A DNA stretch of 40,993 nt from JAZGER01 sp036480335 (GCA_036480335.1 JAZGGH010000018.1:1-40993); one strand, 5' to 3'; shown: positions 16,790-26,091, counted from the first letter of the stretch. Numbers and translations are program-made. Notes: generated from the letters alone by a model not told the origin.

Positions 16790-19048
16790 ATGGCCCGACG
16801 CTGGATACTGACAGGCCAGGTACAAGGCGTCGGGTTTCGCCCCTTTGTTTTTCGGCTGGCCGAACAACAAGGTTTAACCGGCTGGGTACGTAACCGCTTA
16901 GGCGTTGTCGAATTACTGGCTCAGGGTGATGCAACCGCACTCAAGGAATTTGAGCGAGCCTTACTCCACGACACACCGGCGTTGGCGCAGCCGGAAGTCC
17001 TTTCCAGTGAACCTGTCACGGTCAGCAAACTGGATACTTTTACCATTCTGGAAAGTGCTATTGGTGGCAATGCAAATATTCATCTGCCGGCAGATTTGTT
17101 TGCCTGCGATGCTTGCATAAGAGAGCTCAATGATCCTGCTGACAGGCGTTATCGCTATCCATTCATTAACTGCACCCAGTGTGGTCCGCGTTATACATTG
17201 ATTCGTGAGCTGCCTTATGACCGGCAGAATACCAGCATGACTGGCTTTAAACTCTGTCCGGCCTGCGCAGTGGAATACAATGATCCTGCCAATCGGCGCT
17301 TTCATGCAGAACCTGTCGCCTGCCCGGATTGTGGGCCATCACTGACGTTTCGAATGAGAAATAGCGATATCATCCAGGGTGACGATGCCGCACTTGCTGC
17401 CTGTGTAACAGCACTGCATGACGGCCGGGTGATTGCTATGAAAGGGATTGGTGGTTACCACCTGATTTGTGATGCTAGCAGTGATCAGGCTATTCAGCAT
17501 CTGCGTACCAGTAAACCACGCTCTCACAAGCCGCTGGCAGTGATGTTTCCCGCACCCGAGGACAATCCACTTGGTCAGGTAAATGCAGCGGTTGAGTTAA
17601 CTCCTGGCGAGCAACAACTGTTGTTGTCAGCGCAACGGCCCATCTTACTGGCACGAAAAAGACATGGTGCCAGACTTTCAGCACACATCGCACCGGGTTT
17701 GAAAGAAGCCGGTGTATTCTTGCCATACAGCCCATTACATCATTTGTTACTGAATGATTTTGGCAGGCCAGTCGTTGCCACATCAGCCAACCTGAGTGGC
17801 GAACCTGTTTTGACTGACAACAGGGAGGTTGAACAGCGGCTCTCGAATATTGCTGAAGGGTTTTTACACCATAACCGGCCGATAGAGCGGCCGGCAGACG
17901 ACCCAGTGTTAAGAATCATTGGCAATGTTCCACGATCGATTCGTCTGGGCAGGGGCAACGCACCGCTTGAGGTAAAGCTGCCGTGCAAATTGAAACAACC
18001 GGTGCTGGCTGTGGGTGGGCACATGAAAAACACGATCTGCCTGGCCTGGGATGATCGAGCTGTCATTTCGCCACACATCGGTGAAATGAGATCACCACGC
18101 AGTCTGAAAATATTTGAGCAGATGATTGAGGATTTACAGTCGCTTTACCAGATACAGGCCGAACAGGTGATCTGTGATGCACATCCCGGCTATGCCAGTA
18201 CACGCTGGGCGGAGCGTTGTGGTTTACCTGTAAGCAAAGTATTTCATCATTATGCGCATGCCTCATCGGTATTTGAAAAAACTGATTCTGTAGATAGCTG
18301 CCTGGTTTTCACCTGGGACGGTGTGGGTTACGGTAATGACGGCACACTATGGGGCGGTGAAGCCTTGATGGGTCAGCCCGGTCATTGGCAACGTGTAGCA
18401 ACCATGCGTCCATTTCGATTACCCGGTGGCGAACGTGCGGGACGCGAACCCTGGCGCAGTGCAGCAGGATTATGCTGGGAGACGGATACTGACTGGTCCG
18501 GGGTACCCGATGATGCAGATTTATTACACAATGCCTGGTCAAAACACATCAACGCACCAGTAACCACAGCGGTTGGCCGTTTGTTTGATGCCGCAGCCGC
18601 ATTGACCGGTGTATGCAACAAGGCAAGCTTTGAAGGCCAGGGCCCGATGATGTTCGAAGCGCTGGTTGACACTGAAACAAGCGCTATCGACATGCCATTG
18701 ACCCGCAGTGAGTCTGGCCTGTGGGTATCTGACTGGTCAGTGTTATTACCCATGCTCCTGAATGCATCGATTTCGGTTGCAGAACGTGCAGCCTGTTTCC
18801 ATGCGTCAATGGCGCACTGTCTGCTACATCAGGCGAAGCGACTACGTGATGAACACGCTATTAACCATATCGCGTTAAGCGGCGGGGTTTTTCAAAATAA
18901 AATTCTTTCTGAAATAGCGATAAATATTTTGAAAAATGCGGGTTTCAATGTGCATTTTCCAGCAACCATTCCAGTCAACGACGCAGGATTAAGTTATGGC
19001 CAGGTTATCGAATTTGCGAGCCAGCATGAGTCATCAAATGGCTTCTAA
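16790..19048 (+). CDS. hypF: HypF carbamoyltransferase
   Basis: The 752-residue enzyme makes the thiocarbamate from carbamoyl phosphate that becomes the cyanide ligands. In order: an acylphosphatase domain (GQVQGVGFRPFVFRLA, about 1-90); two zinc fingers with C106-x2-C109, C128-x2-C131, C156-x2-C159 and C178-x2-C181; a YrdC-like domain (KGIGGYHLICDA to TSANLSGEPV); and a Kae1-like domain with VFHHYAHASSVF and LSGGVFQNKIL. The open frame begins at 16739; the ATG at 16790 matches the expected family N-terminus (MARRWIL), but neither start has a clear ribosome binding site. The 3' end overlaps hypE. Confidence 0.95.
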   Translation: MARRWILTGQVQGVGFRPFVFRLAEQQGLTGWVRNRLGVVELLAQGDATALKEFERALLHDTPALAQPEVLSSEPVTVSKLDTFTILESAIGGNANIHLPADLFACDACIRELNDPADRRYRYPFINCTQCGPRYTLIRELPYDRQNTSMTGFKLCPACAVEYNDPANRRFHAEPVACPDCGPSLTFRMRNSDIIQGDDAALAACVTALHDGRVIAMKGIGGYHLICDASSDQAIQHLRTSKPRSHKPLAVMFPAPEDNPLGQVNAAVELTPGEQQLLLSAQRPILLARKRHGARLSAHIAPGLKEAGVFLPYSPLHHLLLNDFGRPVVATSANLSGEPVLTDNREVEQRLSNIAEGFLHHNRPIERPADDPVLRIIGNVPRSIRLGRGNAPLEVKLPCKLKQPVLAVGGHMKNTICLAWDDRAVISPHIGEMRSPRSLKIFEQMIEDLQSLYQIQAEQVICDAHPGYASTRWAERCGLPVSKVFHHYAHASSVFEKTDSVDSCLVFTWDGVGYGNDGTLWGGEALMGQPGHWQRVATMRPFRLPGGERAGREPWRSAAGLCWETDTDWSGVPDDADLLHNAWSKHINAPVTTAVGRLFDAAAALTGVCNKASFEGQGPMMFEALVDTETSAIDMPLTRSESGLWVSDWSVLLPMLLNASISVAERAACFHASMAHCLLHQAKRLRDEHAINHIALSGGVFQNKILSEIAINILKNAGFNVHFPATIPVNDAGLSYGQVIEFASQHESSNGF

Positions 19049-20048
19049 ACTGGATTCACATATCTCACTCGCCCACGGCAACGGTGGCCGGTATATGCGT
19101 CAACTGATAGAAGAAGTCTTCGCGCATCACCTGGCTAACCCCACGCTGGATGTACAGGCTGATGCCGTGCAGATCCCATTAAATGGCGGTGATATATTGT
19201 TCACAACCGATGGCTTTACCGTCCAGCCACTGGAATTTCCCGGCGGCGACATTGGTTCGCTAGCTGTTCATGGGACCACCAATGATCTTGCCGTTGCAGG
19301 GGCAATACCCAAATATCTCAGCCTGAACGCCTTCATTGAAGAAGGATTCGAATTGGCAACATTGGATCGAATAATTGCGAGCCTTGCCAAAGCCGCACAG
19401 GAAGTTGGCGTGTCAGTTGTTGCCGGAGATACCAAAGTATTACGCCGGGGTGAAGGTGGCGGCCTGTATCTAGCGACGACCGGTGTGGGTGTCAGGAGCG
19501 GTGCAAAGATTGCAATGAATCAAATTCAGGATGGTGACGCCATTCTGGTTAGCGGCCCGGTTGGCGATCACGGCATCGCCGTCATGCTGGCGCGGGAAGA
19601 ATTCGGTTTGCGCGGTGATGTCCGCTCTGATGCAGCCAGTGTTTTACCGCTAACCCAGGCTGCGCTGACCTGCAGTGGATTACGCTTTATGCGTGACCCA
19701 ACACGAGGTGGCTTAGCAAGCGTGTGTAACGAAATACTCCGTGCAACGGGTATGGGTCAGCGCCTGGTGATGGCATCCATACCCATACGCGATGCGGTGC
19801 AATCAGTCTGCGATATGCTCGGTTATGATCCGTTGTATCTGGCTTGTGAGGGCAGGGTAGTTGCTATAATCGATAACCAGCAGGCCAGTACACTGTTACA
19901 GGTATGGCAAAATATCCCGGCAGGGAAAAATGCCGCAATCATTGGACACATCAGCGCGAGTGATCAGCAAGTTGTACTGGAAACCGAACTGGGCGGCGAA
20001 CGTATTCTCGAAGAGCTGGAAGATGATCCGCTGCCCAGAATCTGTTGA
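19026..20048 (+). CDS. hypE: HypE carbamoyl dehydratase
   Basis: The 340-residue enzyme accepts the carbamoyl group from HypF on its C-terminal Cys and dehydrates it with ATP to a thiocyanate. It starts with the family pattern SLAHGNGGRYMRQLI and contains GDTKVLRRGEGGGLYLATTGVG and RDPTRGGLASVCNEI. It ends in the conserved P-R-I-C, with the active Cys as last residue. Possible starts are 18996 (AGGA seven bases upstream), 19026 and 19038; all overlap hypF. A small inverted-repeat element was inserted exactly at the stop codon, whose TTGA is duplicated at the far end of the element, so the coding sequence stayed intact. Confidence 0.95.
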   Translation: MSHQMASKLDSHISLAHGNGGRYMRQLIEEVFAHHLANPTLDVQADAVQIPLNGGDILFTTDGFTVQPLEFPGGDIGSLAVHGTTNDLAVAGAIPKYLSLNAFIEEGFELATLDRIIASLAKAAQEVGVSVVAGDTKVLRRGEGGGLYLATTGVGVRSGAKIAMNQIQDGDAILVSGPVGDHGIAVMLAREEFGLRGDVRSDAASVLPLTQAALTCSGLRFMRDPTRGGLASVCNEILRATGMGQRLVMASIPIRDAVQSVCDMLGYDPLYLACEGRVVAIIDNQQASTLLQVWQNIPAGKNAAIIGHISASDQQVVLETELGGERILEELEDDPLPRIC

Positions 20049-20188
20049 GGGCGCCTCTATTAATTGTCTTTTCGCCCGATTTCTGCGTTGGATGGTTTTT
20101 TTGCGATCCTCATGTATGCCTTATACACTGCGGTTCTCAAATTCCATCCGCCTTGAACTCAGACGAAAATCCTGTAATAGAGGCGCCC
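20049..20188. mobile_element. MITE-like element (140 bases) at the hypE stop codon, IS5-related ends
   Basis: The element begins GGGCGCCTCTATTA and ends with its exact reverse complement TAATAGAGGCGCCC. It is flanked on both sides by TTGA (20045-20048 and 20189-20192), a perfect 4-base target duplication. There is no coding capacity. Its terminal repeat differs at only two of 14 positions from the left end of the IS5-family element at 40660 (GGGCATCTCTATTA), and the next bases ATT also agree. It is best read as a non-autonomous derivative moved by an IS5-family transposase. A further inverted pair, GGATGG/CCATCC, lies inside. It separates hypE from the antiporter gene and may end hyp transcription. 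Confidence 0.75.
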
Positions 20189-20207
20189 TTGAGATGGCTT
20201 AAAAAAC

Positions 20208-20283
20208 TGTAGGTTGGGCTGGCGGTAGGAAGCCCAACATTCTGTGACGATCTGTTGGGCTTCGTTCCTCAGCCCAACCTACA
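20208..20283. repeat. Double palindrome (REP/BIME-like) in the hypE-antiporter spacer
   Basis: The outer arms TGTAGGTTGGGCTG (20208-20221) and CAGCCCAACCTACA (20270-20283) are perfect 14-base reverse complements. Nested inside are GAAGCCCAACA (20229-20239) and TGTTGGGCTTC (20253-20263), also perfect. The core TAGGTTGGGCT is an intergenic repeat familiar from many proteobacteria, and a second copy lies at 26125. The folded RNA would be a long stem with a side hairpin and could act as a terminator or 3' stabiliser, though no T-run follows. Confidence 0.7.
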
Positions 20284-20307
20284 CGCATGATAAAAACGGG
20301 CTACACG

Positions 20308-21786
20308 ATGTTACCAAAAAATAAAACAAACAACTTTCTAACAGGAACCAGTCCATACAGCCGTATTATTATGCCTCTTGTATTCCTGATACTGGGTTTC
20401 ACAGCATTCTCCGTTGATGCCGCAATACTGGACACCCTGCATCGCGATCCCATTGCACCCATTATTCTTGGTGTTACCGGTATTTTGTTTGTCGCTATTA
20501 TTGGCCGAATCGGTGCTCGCCACCTGGGCCAGCCACCGGTGGTCGGTGAACTGGTAATGGGAATTGTGCTGGGTAATCTTGCCATTCCATTAGGAATAGA
20601 TCTGGTCCTGGTTCTGCGCGAAGGACCGGCAATTTTTGATGTTGTAGAACAGATGTTGGCGGGTGAATGTGTAGAAAATGCAGCAGCGACTGCTTTTGGC
20701 AACACCAGCTCAAATCATATTGCCAGTCTGTTGCAAGGCCCACATGGCACAGAGTTGTTGCATGTTGTTGATGCCGTCGATGTTTTCTCGCGCTACGGAA
20801 TTATTTTTTTGTTATTTTTGGTCGGCCTTGATAGCAGTGTCGAGGAAATGCGCAAAGTCGGGACAGATTCTACGCGAGTGGCTATTGTCGGTGTGGTACT
20901 GCCTTTTTTACTCGGGCTGGCAGCAACACGATTGTTTTTGCCCGATCTATCCATAAACAGTGCTCTGTTTATCGCTGCCACCCTGGTTGCTACCAGCGTC
21001 GGTATCACTGCACGTGTACTCAATGATCTTGGGAAATCCACTTCGCAGGAAGCAAAAATTATTCTTGGTGCCGCAGTTATCGACGATATACTGGGCCTGC
21101 TGATTCTGGCAATCGTGTCCGGCATTATTGTTTCTGGCAGCATTGATTTCGCTCATATGGGATTGACTGTCCTGATTGCAGTCATGTTTCTTGGTGGTGC
21201 CATTTTCTTCGGACCCTACATACTGCGTTTCATTATCGGCTTGTTCCGCAAATTCGATCTGATAGAAGCAAAAATGTTTGTCTCTTACATGTTTGTAATG
21301 ACATTGGCCTGGACGGCCAACCTGGCCGGCCTGGCCGCGATCATTGGCGCTTTTACTGCAGGCCTGATACTGCACGATGCCTATTTTTCCCACTGGGGGG
21401 AATATAAAAAACACGAGTATTCAATCCGTGATCTGATTATGCCGCTTGAAGTTATCCTGGTACCGATATTTTTTGTACTGATGGGTATTCAGGTGAAGCT
21501 GGAAACGTTTTTCAACTTCGAATCTGTCCTGATTGCGGCTGTCCTGTTGATTGTAGCAGTGATAGGAAAGCTTGCCTGCGGTCTGGCTGCCCGTAAGCAT
21601 GTTGACCGTTGGACAATTGGTATTGGCATGATGCCGCGAGGCGAAGTAGGCCTTATTTTTGCGGCGATTGGCAGTAGCCTGGAGGTTATTGATGATGCAT
21701 TATTTTCCGCCATCGTTATGATGGTCATTGTCACCACACTGGCAACACCGATCCTGCTGAAACTCAGCACACGTAATTTGAAATAG
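20308..21786 (+). CDS. CPA2-family cation:proton antiporter (Kef/Nha-like membrane domain)
   Basis: The 492-residue membrane protein has about 12-13 hydrophobic helices. Family marks include the GQPPVVGELVMGIVLGNL segment, FLVGLDSSVEEM, the ATSVGITARVLNDLGK and GAAVIDDILGLLIL stretches (paired Asp in the ion site), GAFTAGLIL and GEVGLIFAAIGSS near the end. An insertion of about 50 residues around 105-155 (EQMLAGECVENAAATAFGN and following) is longer than in standard members. There is no C-terminal TrkA/RCK domain, so Kef-type nucleotide control is absent. It probably exchanges Na+ or K+ for H+. The frame extends to an ATG at 20287, just past the palindromic repeat; neither start has a strong ribosome binding site. 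The APC permease gene follows after 16 bases. Confidence 0.88.
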   Translation: MLPKNKTNNFLTGTSPYSRIIMPLVFLILGFTAFSVDAAILDTLHRDPIAPIILGVTGILFVAIIGRIGARHLGQPPVVGELVMGIVLGNLAIPLGIDLVLVLREGPAIFDVVEQMLAGECVENAAATAFGNTSSNHIASLLQGPHGTELLHVVDAVDVFSRYGIIFLLFLVGLDSSVEEMRKVGTDSTRVAIVGVVLPFLLGLAATRLFLPDLSINSALFIAATLVATSVGITARVLNDLGKSTSQEAKIILGAAVIDDILGLLILAIVSGIIVSGSIDFAHMGLTVLIAVMFLGGAIFFGPYILRFIIGLFRKFDLIEAKMFVSYMFVMTLAWTANLAGLAAIIGAFTAGLILHDAYFSHWGEYKKHEYSIRDLIMPLEVILVPIFFVLMGIQVKLETFFNFESVLIAAVLLIVAVIGKLACGLAARKHVDRWTIGIGMMPRGEVGLIFAAIGSSLEVIDDALFSAIVMMVIVTTLATPILLKLSTRNLK

Positions 21787-21802
21787 AGATACATCATTAT
21801 CC

Positions 21803-23023
21803 ATGAAACCTGATACTAGAATAGAACCCGCACTTAAACGATCCCTTTCACTACCCCTGATTACTTTCTATGGCCTGGGCAACATACTTGGCGCCGGTAT
21901 CTATGTCCTGATAGGGAAGGTTGCCGGGCATGCAGGTATCTATGCGCCGATTGCTTTCCTACTTGCTTCATTGCTTGCCTGCCTGACAGCTTTCACCTAT
22001 GCGGAACTGGTTGCACGTTATCCAGTCAGTGCGGGTGAAGCCGTGTATTTACATAAAGGGTTTGCTAAACGCTGGTTATCGGTACTGGTGGGGTTACTCA
22101 TTATTCTTGCCGGTGTCGTATCATCAGCAACGCTTACCAGAGGTTTCGTTGGCTATCTGCAGGTGTTTATTGACGTCCCACCTGCACTGATTATGCTGTT
22201 ACTGGTTACCCTGTTAGGCGGCCTCGCTGCATGGGGTATCAGTCAATCGATTCGTGTTGCAGCCACTTTTACTGTGCTTGAAATTTTAGGCTTGTTGCTG
22301 ATTATCTGGGTATTAAGACCAGACATCAATTTGGCCTTTGAGCAACTAAGCCATACCTTACCCCCTGCCAACACCGCTATCTGGCAGGGGATTCTGATGG
22401 GAAGCTTTCTGGCGTTTTATGCCTTTATCGGCTTTGAAGACATGGTGAATGTTGCAGAAGAAGTGCAGGATCCCTGGCGAAATTTACCGCTGGCCATCCT
22501 CGCAGCATTATTTATTTCAAGCCTGTTGTATTTCGCCGTTGCCTTTGTTGCTGTCGCAAAATTTACACCAGACGAACTGGCCACCTCCGAAGCACCACTG
22601 GCCTACATGTATCAACAGGCGACCGGGAAAACGCCCACAGTCATTAGCCTGATTGGCATGGTGGCTGTTATCAACGGTGCGCTTATACAAATCATCATGG
22701 CAGCACGCGTGTTTTATGGCCTGGCAAGACAAGGCTGGATTTCACAAACACTGGGTATTATTCACCCGCGTACTCAAACACCATTACTGGCAACTGGCCT
22801 GGTTTCAGTATTGGTTCTGGTGATGGCACTGTGGCTGCCAATTGAAACACTCGCGAAGGTGACCAGTTACTTCATATTGACGGTATTTGCACTGGTTAAT
22901 CTGGCCTTGTGGCGTATCAAATTAAAGCGCCGTGATGAACCAGCACCCTTTGCTATCCCTCTCTGGGTGCCTATGGCTGGCTTCATATTGACAACAGCTT
23001 TTTTACTCTATCAGTTATTATAA
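21803..23023 (+). CDS. APC-superfamily amino-acid permease
   Basis: The 406-residue protein has about 12 hydrophobic helices and the APC N-terminal signature LSLPLITFYGLGNILGAGIYVLIGKVAG, with the glycine-rich unwound first helix that binds the substrate amino group. AFTYAELVARYPVSAGEAVYLHKGF and FYAFIGFEDMVNVAEEVQDPWRNLP match APA/CAT-type amino-acid transporters (YfnA-like). It is slightly short for the family but complete. The substrate cannot be told from sequence. It begins 16 bases after the antiporter gene, so the two may be one operon. Confidence 0.85.
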   Translation: MKPDTRIEPALKRSLSLPLITFYGLGNILGAGIYVLIGKVAGHAGIYAPIAFLLASLLACLTAFTYAELVARYPVSAGEAVYLHKGFAKRWLSVLVGLLIILAGVVSSATLTRGFVGYLQVFIDVPPALIMLLLVTLLGGLAAWGISQSIRVAATFTVLEILGLLLIIWVLRPDINLAFEQLSHTLPPANTAIWQGILMGSFLAFYAFIGFEDMVNVAEEVQDPWRNLPLAILAALFISSLLYFAVAFVAVAKFTPDELATSEAPLAYMYQQATGKTPTVISLIGMVAVINGALIQIIMAARVFYGLARQGWISQTLGIIHPRTQTPLLATGLVSVLVLVMALWLPIETLAKVTSYFILTVFALVNLALWRIKLKRRDEPAPFAIPLWVPMAGFILTTAFLLYQLL

Positions 23024-23054
23024 CTTCAGTACTCAACGTATTATGAAGTGACCA

Positions 23055-23096
23055 TTGACGTAGATCATAGGATATTCGTGGCCAGTTTTCTATACT
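23055..23096 (+). promoter_or_regulatory. Class II FNR-like promoter upstream of the P-type ATPase operon
   Basis: TTGAC-GTAG-ATCAT (23055-23068) matches 8 of 10 bases of the FNR consensus. TATACT at 23091-23096 is a good -10, predicting a start near 23103 and placing the box centre at about -41.5, the exact position for FNR/CRP class II activation. It lies 85 bases before the small ORF at 23188. The mismatches leave room for another Crp/Fnr-family protein. Confidence 0.55.
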
Positions 23097-23187
23097 GAAA
23101 GGAGTTTAAGCGTGTGTCATCTCCGTTTCCGTGGATGGTAAACTACGGAGGTTCCCGCGTGCTTTACTTCAAGAAGAGGGCATTCAA

Positions 23188-23295
23188 ATGAATGATGATC
23201 TTACATGGAAATTTGATGTTGCAGTCATCGAATGGTTAATCGTTCTTGATATGAGCATTTTGAGCCGATTTTTAACGCGGGATTGTGCCGTATGA
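23188..23295 (+). CDS. Small 35-residue ORF coupled to the P-type ATPase gene
   Basis: ATG at 23188 is preceded by AGAGGG at a good distance, the best ribosome binding site in this spacer. The peptide starts MNDDLTWKFDVAVIEWLIVL and ends RDCAV. Its middle is moderately hydrophobic and interrupted by acidic residues, so it could lie along a membrane. Its TGA (23293-23295) overlaps the ATPase ATG (23292-23294) as ATGA, and the ATPase itself has no good site, so translation of the pump probably depends on translation of this ORF. It may be a functional small protein or only a leader. I recognise no homologue. Confidence 0.5.
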   Translation: MNDDLTWKFDVAVIEWLIVLDMSILSRFLTRDCAV

Positions 23296-26063
23296 GGTTT
23301 TTTCAACAGCCCGTTAAAGCATTCAGAAAGAAAAACCGTCCCTCAGGTAAGCCAGTTCCGAGATCAGAAAGTTGGCATACCGAAAACGCTAAAGCAGTCC
23401 TGGCATCGCTCGATACAAACCCGGACGGTCTCTGCAGAAAAGAGATAGCTGACCGGCTTACCAAACACGGGCAGAATCGGCTCCCCGAAGCAGCAACACG
23501 TGGCCCACTGGTGCGGTTTTTCTACCAGTTTCATAATGTTTTGATCTATGTGTTGATTGCAGCAAGTGCTGTTACAGCCATACTGGGACATTGGGTGGAT
23601 GCAGGTGTGATCCTTGGCGTTGTTCTGATCAATGCAGTGATCGGATTTGTGCAGGAGGGCAAGGCCGAAAATGCTTTAAGAGCAATACGGCAGATGCTTT
23701 CACCCCATGCAATGGTTATGCGTGATGGTCGGAAAATGACCATCCAGGCTGAAGAAGTGGTGCCCGGTGATATTGTCCTGTTGCAATCCGGCGATAAAGT
23801 GCCGGCAGACCTGAGATTATTTCGGGTTAAGGGGCTGCAAATTCAGGAATCGGTATTGACGGGTGAGTCAGTCGCCGTTGAAAAGACGATAGATCCCGTC
23901 GCACTGGACGCCGTGATCGGTGATCGCTGCTGCATGGCCTATTCAGGCACACTGGTTACTCACGGCCAGGGCGGCGGTGTGGTGGTTGCAACCGGTGCCC
24001 AAACGGAGCTTGGCCACATCAGTACATTGGTCGCAGGAGTGGAAACTGTGACGACACCACTGTTACGCCAGATGGCCCAGTTTGGCCGTTGGTTGACAGT
24101 AGCCATCCTGATGATTGCGGCGATTACTTTTGCCTTCGGTGTACTGGTTCACGATTATGCCATCGCTGAAATGTATCTTGCTGCTGTTAGCCTGGCAGTC
24201 GCTGCGATTCCCGAAGGATTACCGGCCATCATGACCATCACGCTGGCTATTGGTGTACAACGGATGGCGCAGCGGAACGCCATCATTCGCAGGCTTCCTG
24301 CTGTCGAAACCCTGGGTGCTGTAACGGTTATTTGCTCTGATAAAACCGGCACCCTGACGCGCAATGAAATGACTGTACGCACGATCGTTACCGGCGGTAA
24401 TCTATTCGAGCTAAGTGGCACCGGTTATGATCCCCACGGAGCCATTTCTCTCGCTAACAGGGATGTGCTGCCGGAGGAACGCCCCCTTTTGCTAGAGGTG
24501 CTGCGTGCAGCAGTGCTCTGCAATGATGCATCGCTGGAGCAGGATAATAATGCATGGGTGGTTAACGGAGACCCTATGGAAGGGGCATTGCTGGTGGCCG
24601 GCTTAAAGACAGGTCTGGATATTGAGGAAGAAGGTAAGCACTACCCGCTCACCGATCTTATACCTTTTGAATCAGAGCATCGCTTTATGGCAACGCTCCA
24701 TCACAGTCACACAGGTGATGCTTTTGTTTTTCTCAAAGGTGCGCCGGAACGGGTTTTAGACATGTGTACTCTCCAAAGGGCATTTGATGGTGATCAACCT
24801 CTGGATAGAGACTACTGGCTGACACATATTGAGGCAATGGCGGAACGTGGTCAGCGAGTGCTGGCCATTGCCGCCAGGCCGGTAAGCAGTGACAAACTGG
24901 AACTCAAATTCAGTGACGTTGAATATGGACTGACGATGTTGGGCATGTTTGGATTGATTGACCCTCCTCGCGAGGAAGCCATTGAGGCAGTACGCAGCTG
25001 TGACATGGCGGGTATTCGAGTAAAAATGATTACCGGTGATCACGGTACCACTGCCCGCGCTATTGCCCGGCAACTCAAGCTGGTTAATACCGATGACGTA
25101 CTCACCGGGCAGGAACTTGAATTAATGAGTGAGGAAGAGCTGAATCAAAAAGTGCTGGATGTTGATGTGTATGCGCGAGTCAGTCCAGAGCACAAGTTAC
25201 TTTTAGTAAAACGGTTACAGGAACAGGGCTTGATCGTTGCTATGACGGGTGATGGCGTAAACGACGCGCCGGCTCTGAAGCGTGCCGATGTAGGTACAGC
25301 CATGGGGAAAAATGGAACGGAAGCAGCCAAGGAAGCCGCCGAAATGGTTCTGGCTGATGATAATTTTGCCTCTATTGCTCTTGCCGTCGAAGAAGGGCGC
25401 ACAGTTTACGACAATCTCAGGAAAGCCATCCTCTTTATTTTGCCGACCAATGGAGGAGAGGCACTGATTATCCTTGCGGCTATCCTGTTCGGTTTCCAAC
25501 AACTGCCCTTAACACCCGTGCAGATACTCTGGGTGAATATGATCACAGCCGTTACGCTGGCTTTGTCACTGGCATTTGAACCACCCGAACAGAATGTGAT
25601 GCGGCGCTCACCCCGCGATGCCCATGCACCCATGCTGACATCTCATCTTATCTGGCGTGTAACTTTTGTCTCAATTATTTTGATGAGTGGAACATTTGGG
25701 CTTTTTATCTGGGATATGGAACGCGGCGTCAGTATTGAACATGCACGGACGGTTGCTGTGAATACACTGGTTATGTTCGAGATATTTTATTTATTCAACT
25801 CTCGTTATATCACAGCATCGGTATTCAACTGGGCAGGATTAACGGGTAACCGTTATGTGCTGATCGCTATCGGTGTTCTGATCATCTTTCAACTGGGTTT
25901 TACCTACCTGGCTCCGATGCAATCCTTATTTGGCACCACCGCTATCGATTTCAATATATGGTTACGCATTCTGCTCGTCTCCTCCTCTGTATTATTTTTG
26001 GTTGAGTTGGAGAAGTATTTTGTTTGTAACATGAAAACAGCAAATTCCTTGCCGGCAGAATAA
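23292..26063 (+). CDS. P-type cation-transporting ATPase (P2 type)
   Basis: The 923-residue ion pump has an N-terminal cation ATPase domain (SWHTENAKAVLASLDTNPDGL, NRLPEA), an actuator domain with TGES at 190-193, the ion-binding PEGLP motif at about 307-311, and the phosphorylation site DKTGTLT at 350-356. Further on are KGAPE, MITGDH, and the hinge TGDGVNDAPALKRADVGTAMG. About ten transmembrane helices are expected. PEGLP and overall layout fit P2A-type pumps (Ca2+ or Mn2+); the exact ion is uncertain because some bacterial relatives move Na+, K+ or Mg2+. A TTG start at 23283 is possible, but ATG at 23292, overlapping the small ORF stop, is preferred. Promoter signals upstream suggest control by an FNR-type regulator. 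Confidence 0.93.
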   Translation: MRFFQQPVKAFRKKNRPSGKPVPRSESWHTENAKAVLASLDTNPDGLCRKEIADRLTKHGQNRLPEAATRGPLVRFFYQFHNVLIYVLIAASAVTAILGHWVDAGVILGVVLINAVIGFVQEGKAENALRAIRQMLSPHAMVMRDGRKMTIQAEEVVPGDIVLLQSGDKVPADLRLFRVKGLQIQESVLTGESVAVEKTIDPVALDAVIGDRCCMAYSGTLVTHGQGGGVVVATGAQTELGHISTLVAGVETVTTPLLRQMAQFGRWLTVAILMIAAITFAFGVLVHDYAIAEMYLAAVSLAVAAIPEGLPAIMTITLAIGVQRMAQRNAIIRRLPAVETLGAVTVICSDKTGTLTRNEMTVRTIVTGGNLFELSGTGYDPHGAISLANRDVLPEERPLLLEVLRAAVLCNDASLEQDNNAWVVNGDPMEGALLVAGLKTGLDIEEEGKHYPLTDLIPFESEHRFMATLHHSHTGDAFVFLKGAPERVLDMCTLQRAFDGDQPLDRDYWLTHIEAMAERGQRVLAIAARPVSSDKLELKFSDVEYGLTMLGMFGLIDPPREEAIEAVRSCDMAGIRVKMITGDHGTTARAIARQLKLVNTDDVLTGQELELMSEEELNQKVLDVDVYARVSPEHKLLLVKRLQEQGLIVAMTGDGVNDAPALKRADVGTAMGKNGTEAAKEAAEMVLADDNFASIALAVEEGRTVYDNLRKAILFILPTNGGEALIILAAILFGFQQLPLTPVQILWVNMITAVTLALSLAFEPPEQNVMRRSPRDAHAPMLTSHLIWRVTFVSIILMSGTFGLFIWDMERGVSIEHARTVAVNTLVMFEIFYLFNSRYITASVFNWAGLTGNRYVLIAIGVLIIFQLGFTYLAPMQSLFGTTAIDFNIWLRILLVSSSVLFLVELEKYFVCNMKTANSLPAE

Positions 26064-26091
26064 TTATTTTGGCCATATATTCTAAACCTTA

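Noticed and set aside
20301..20705. A 134-residue minus-strand frame over the antiporter gene
   Set aside because: It lies opposite a well-supported membrane protein gene and reads as low-complexity shadow sequence.
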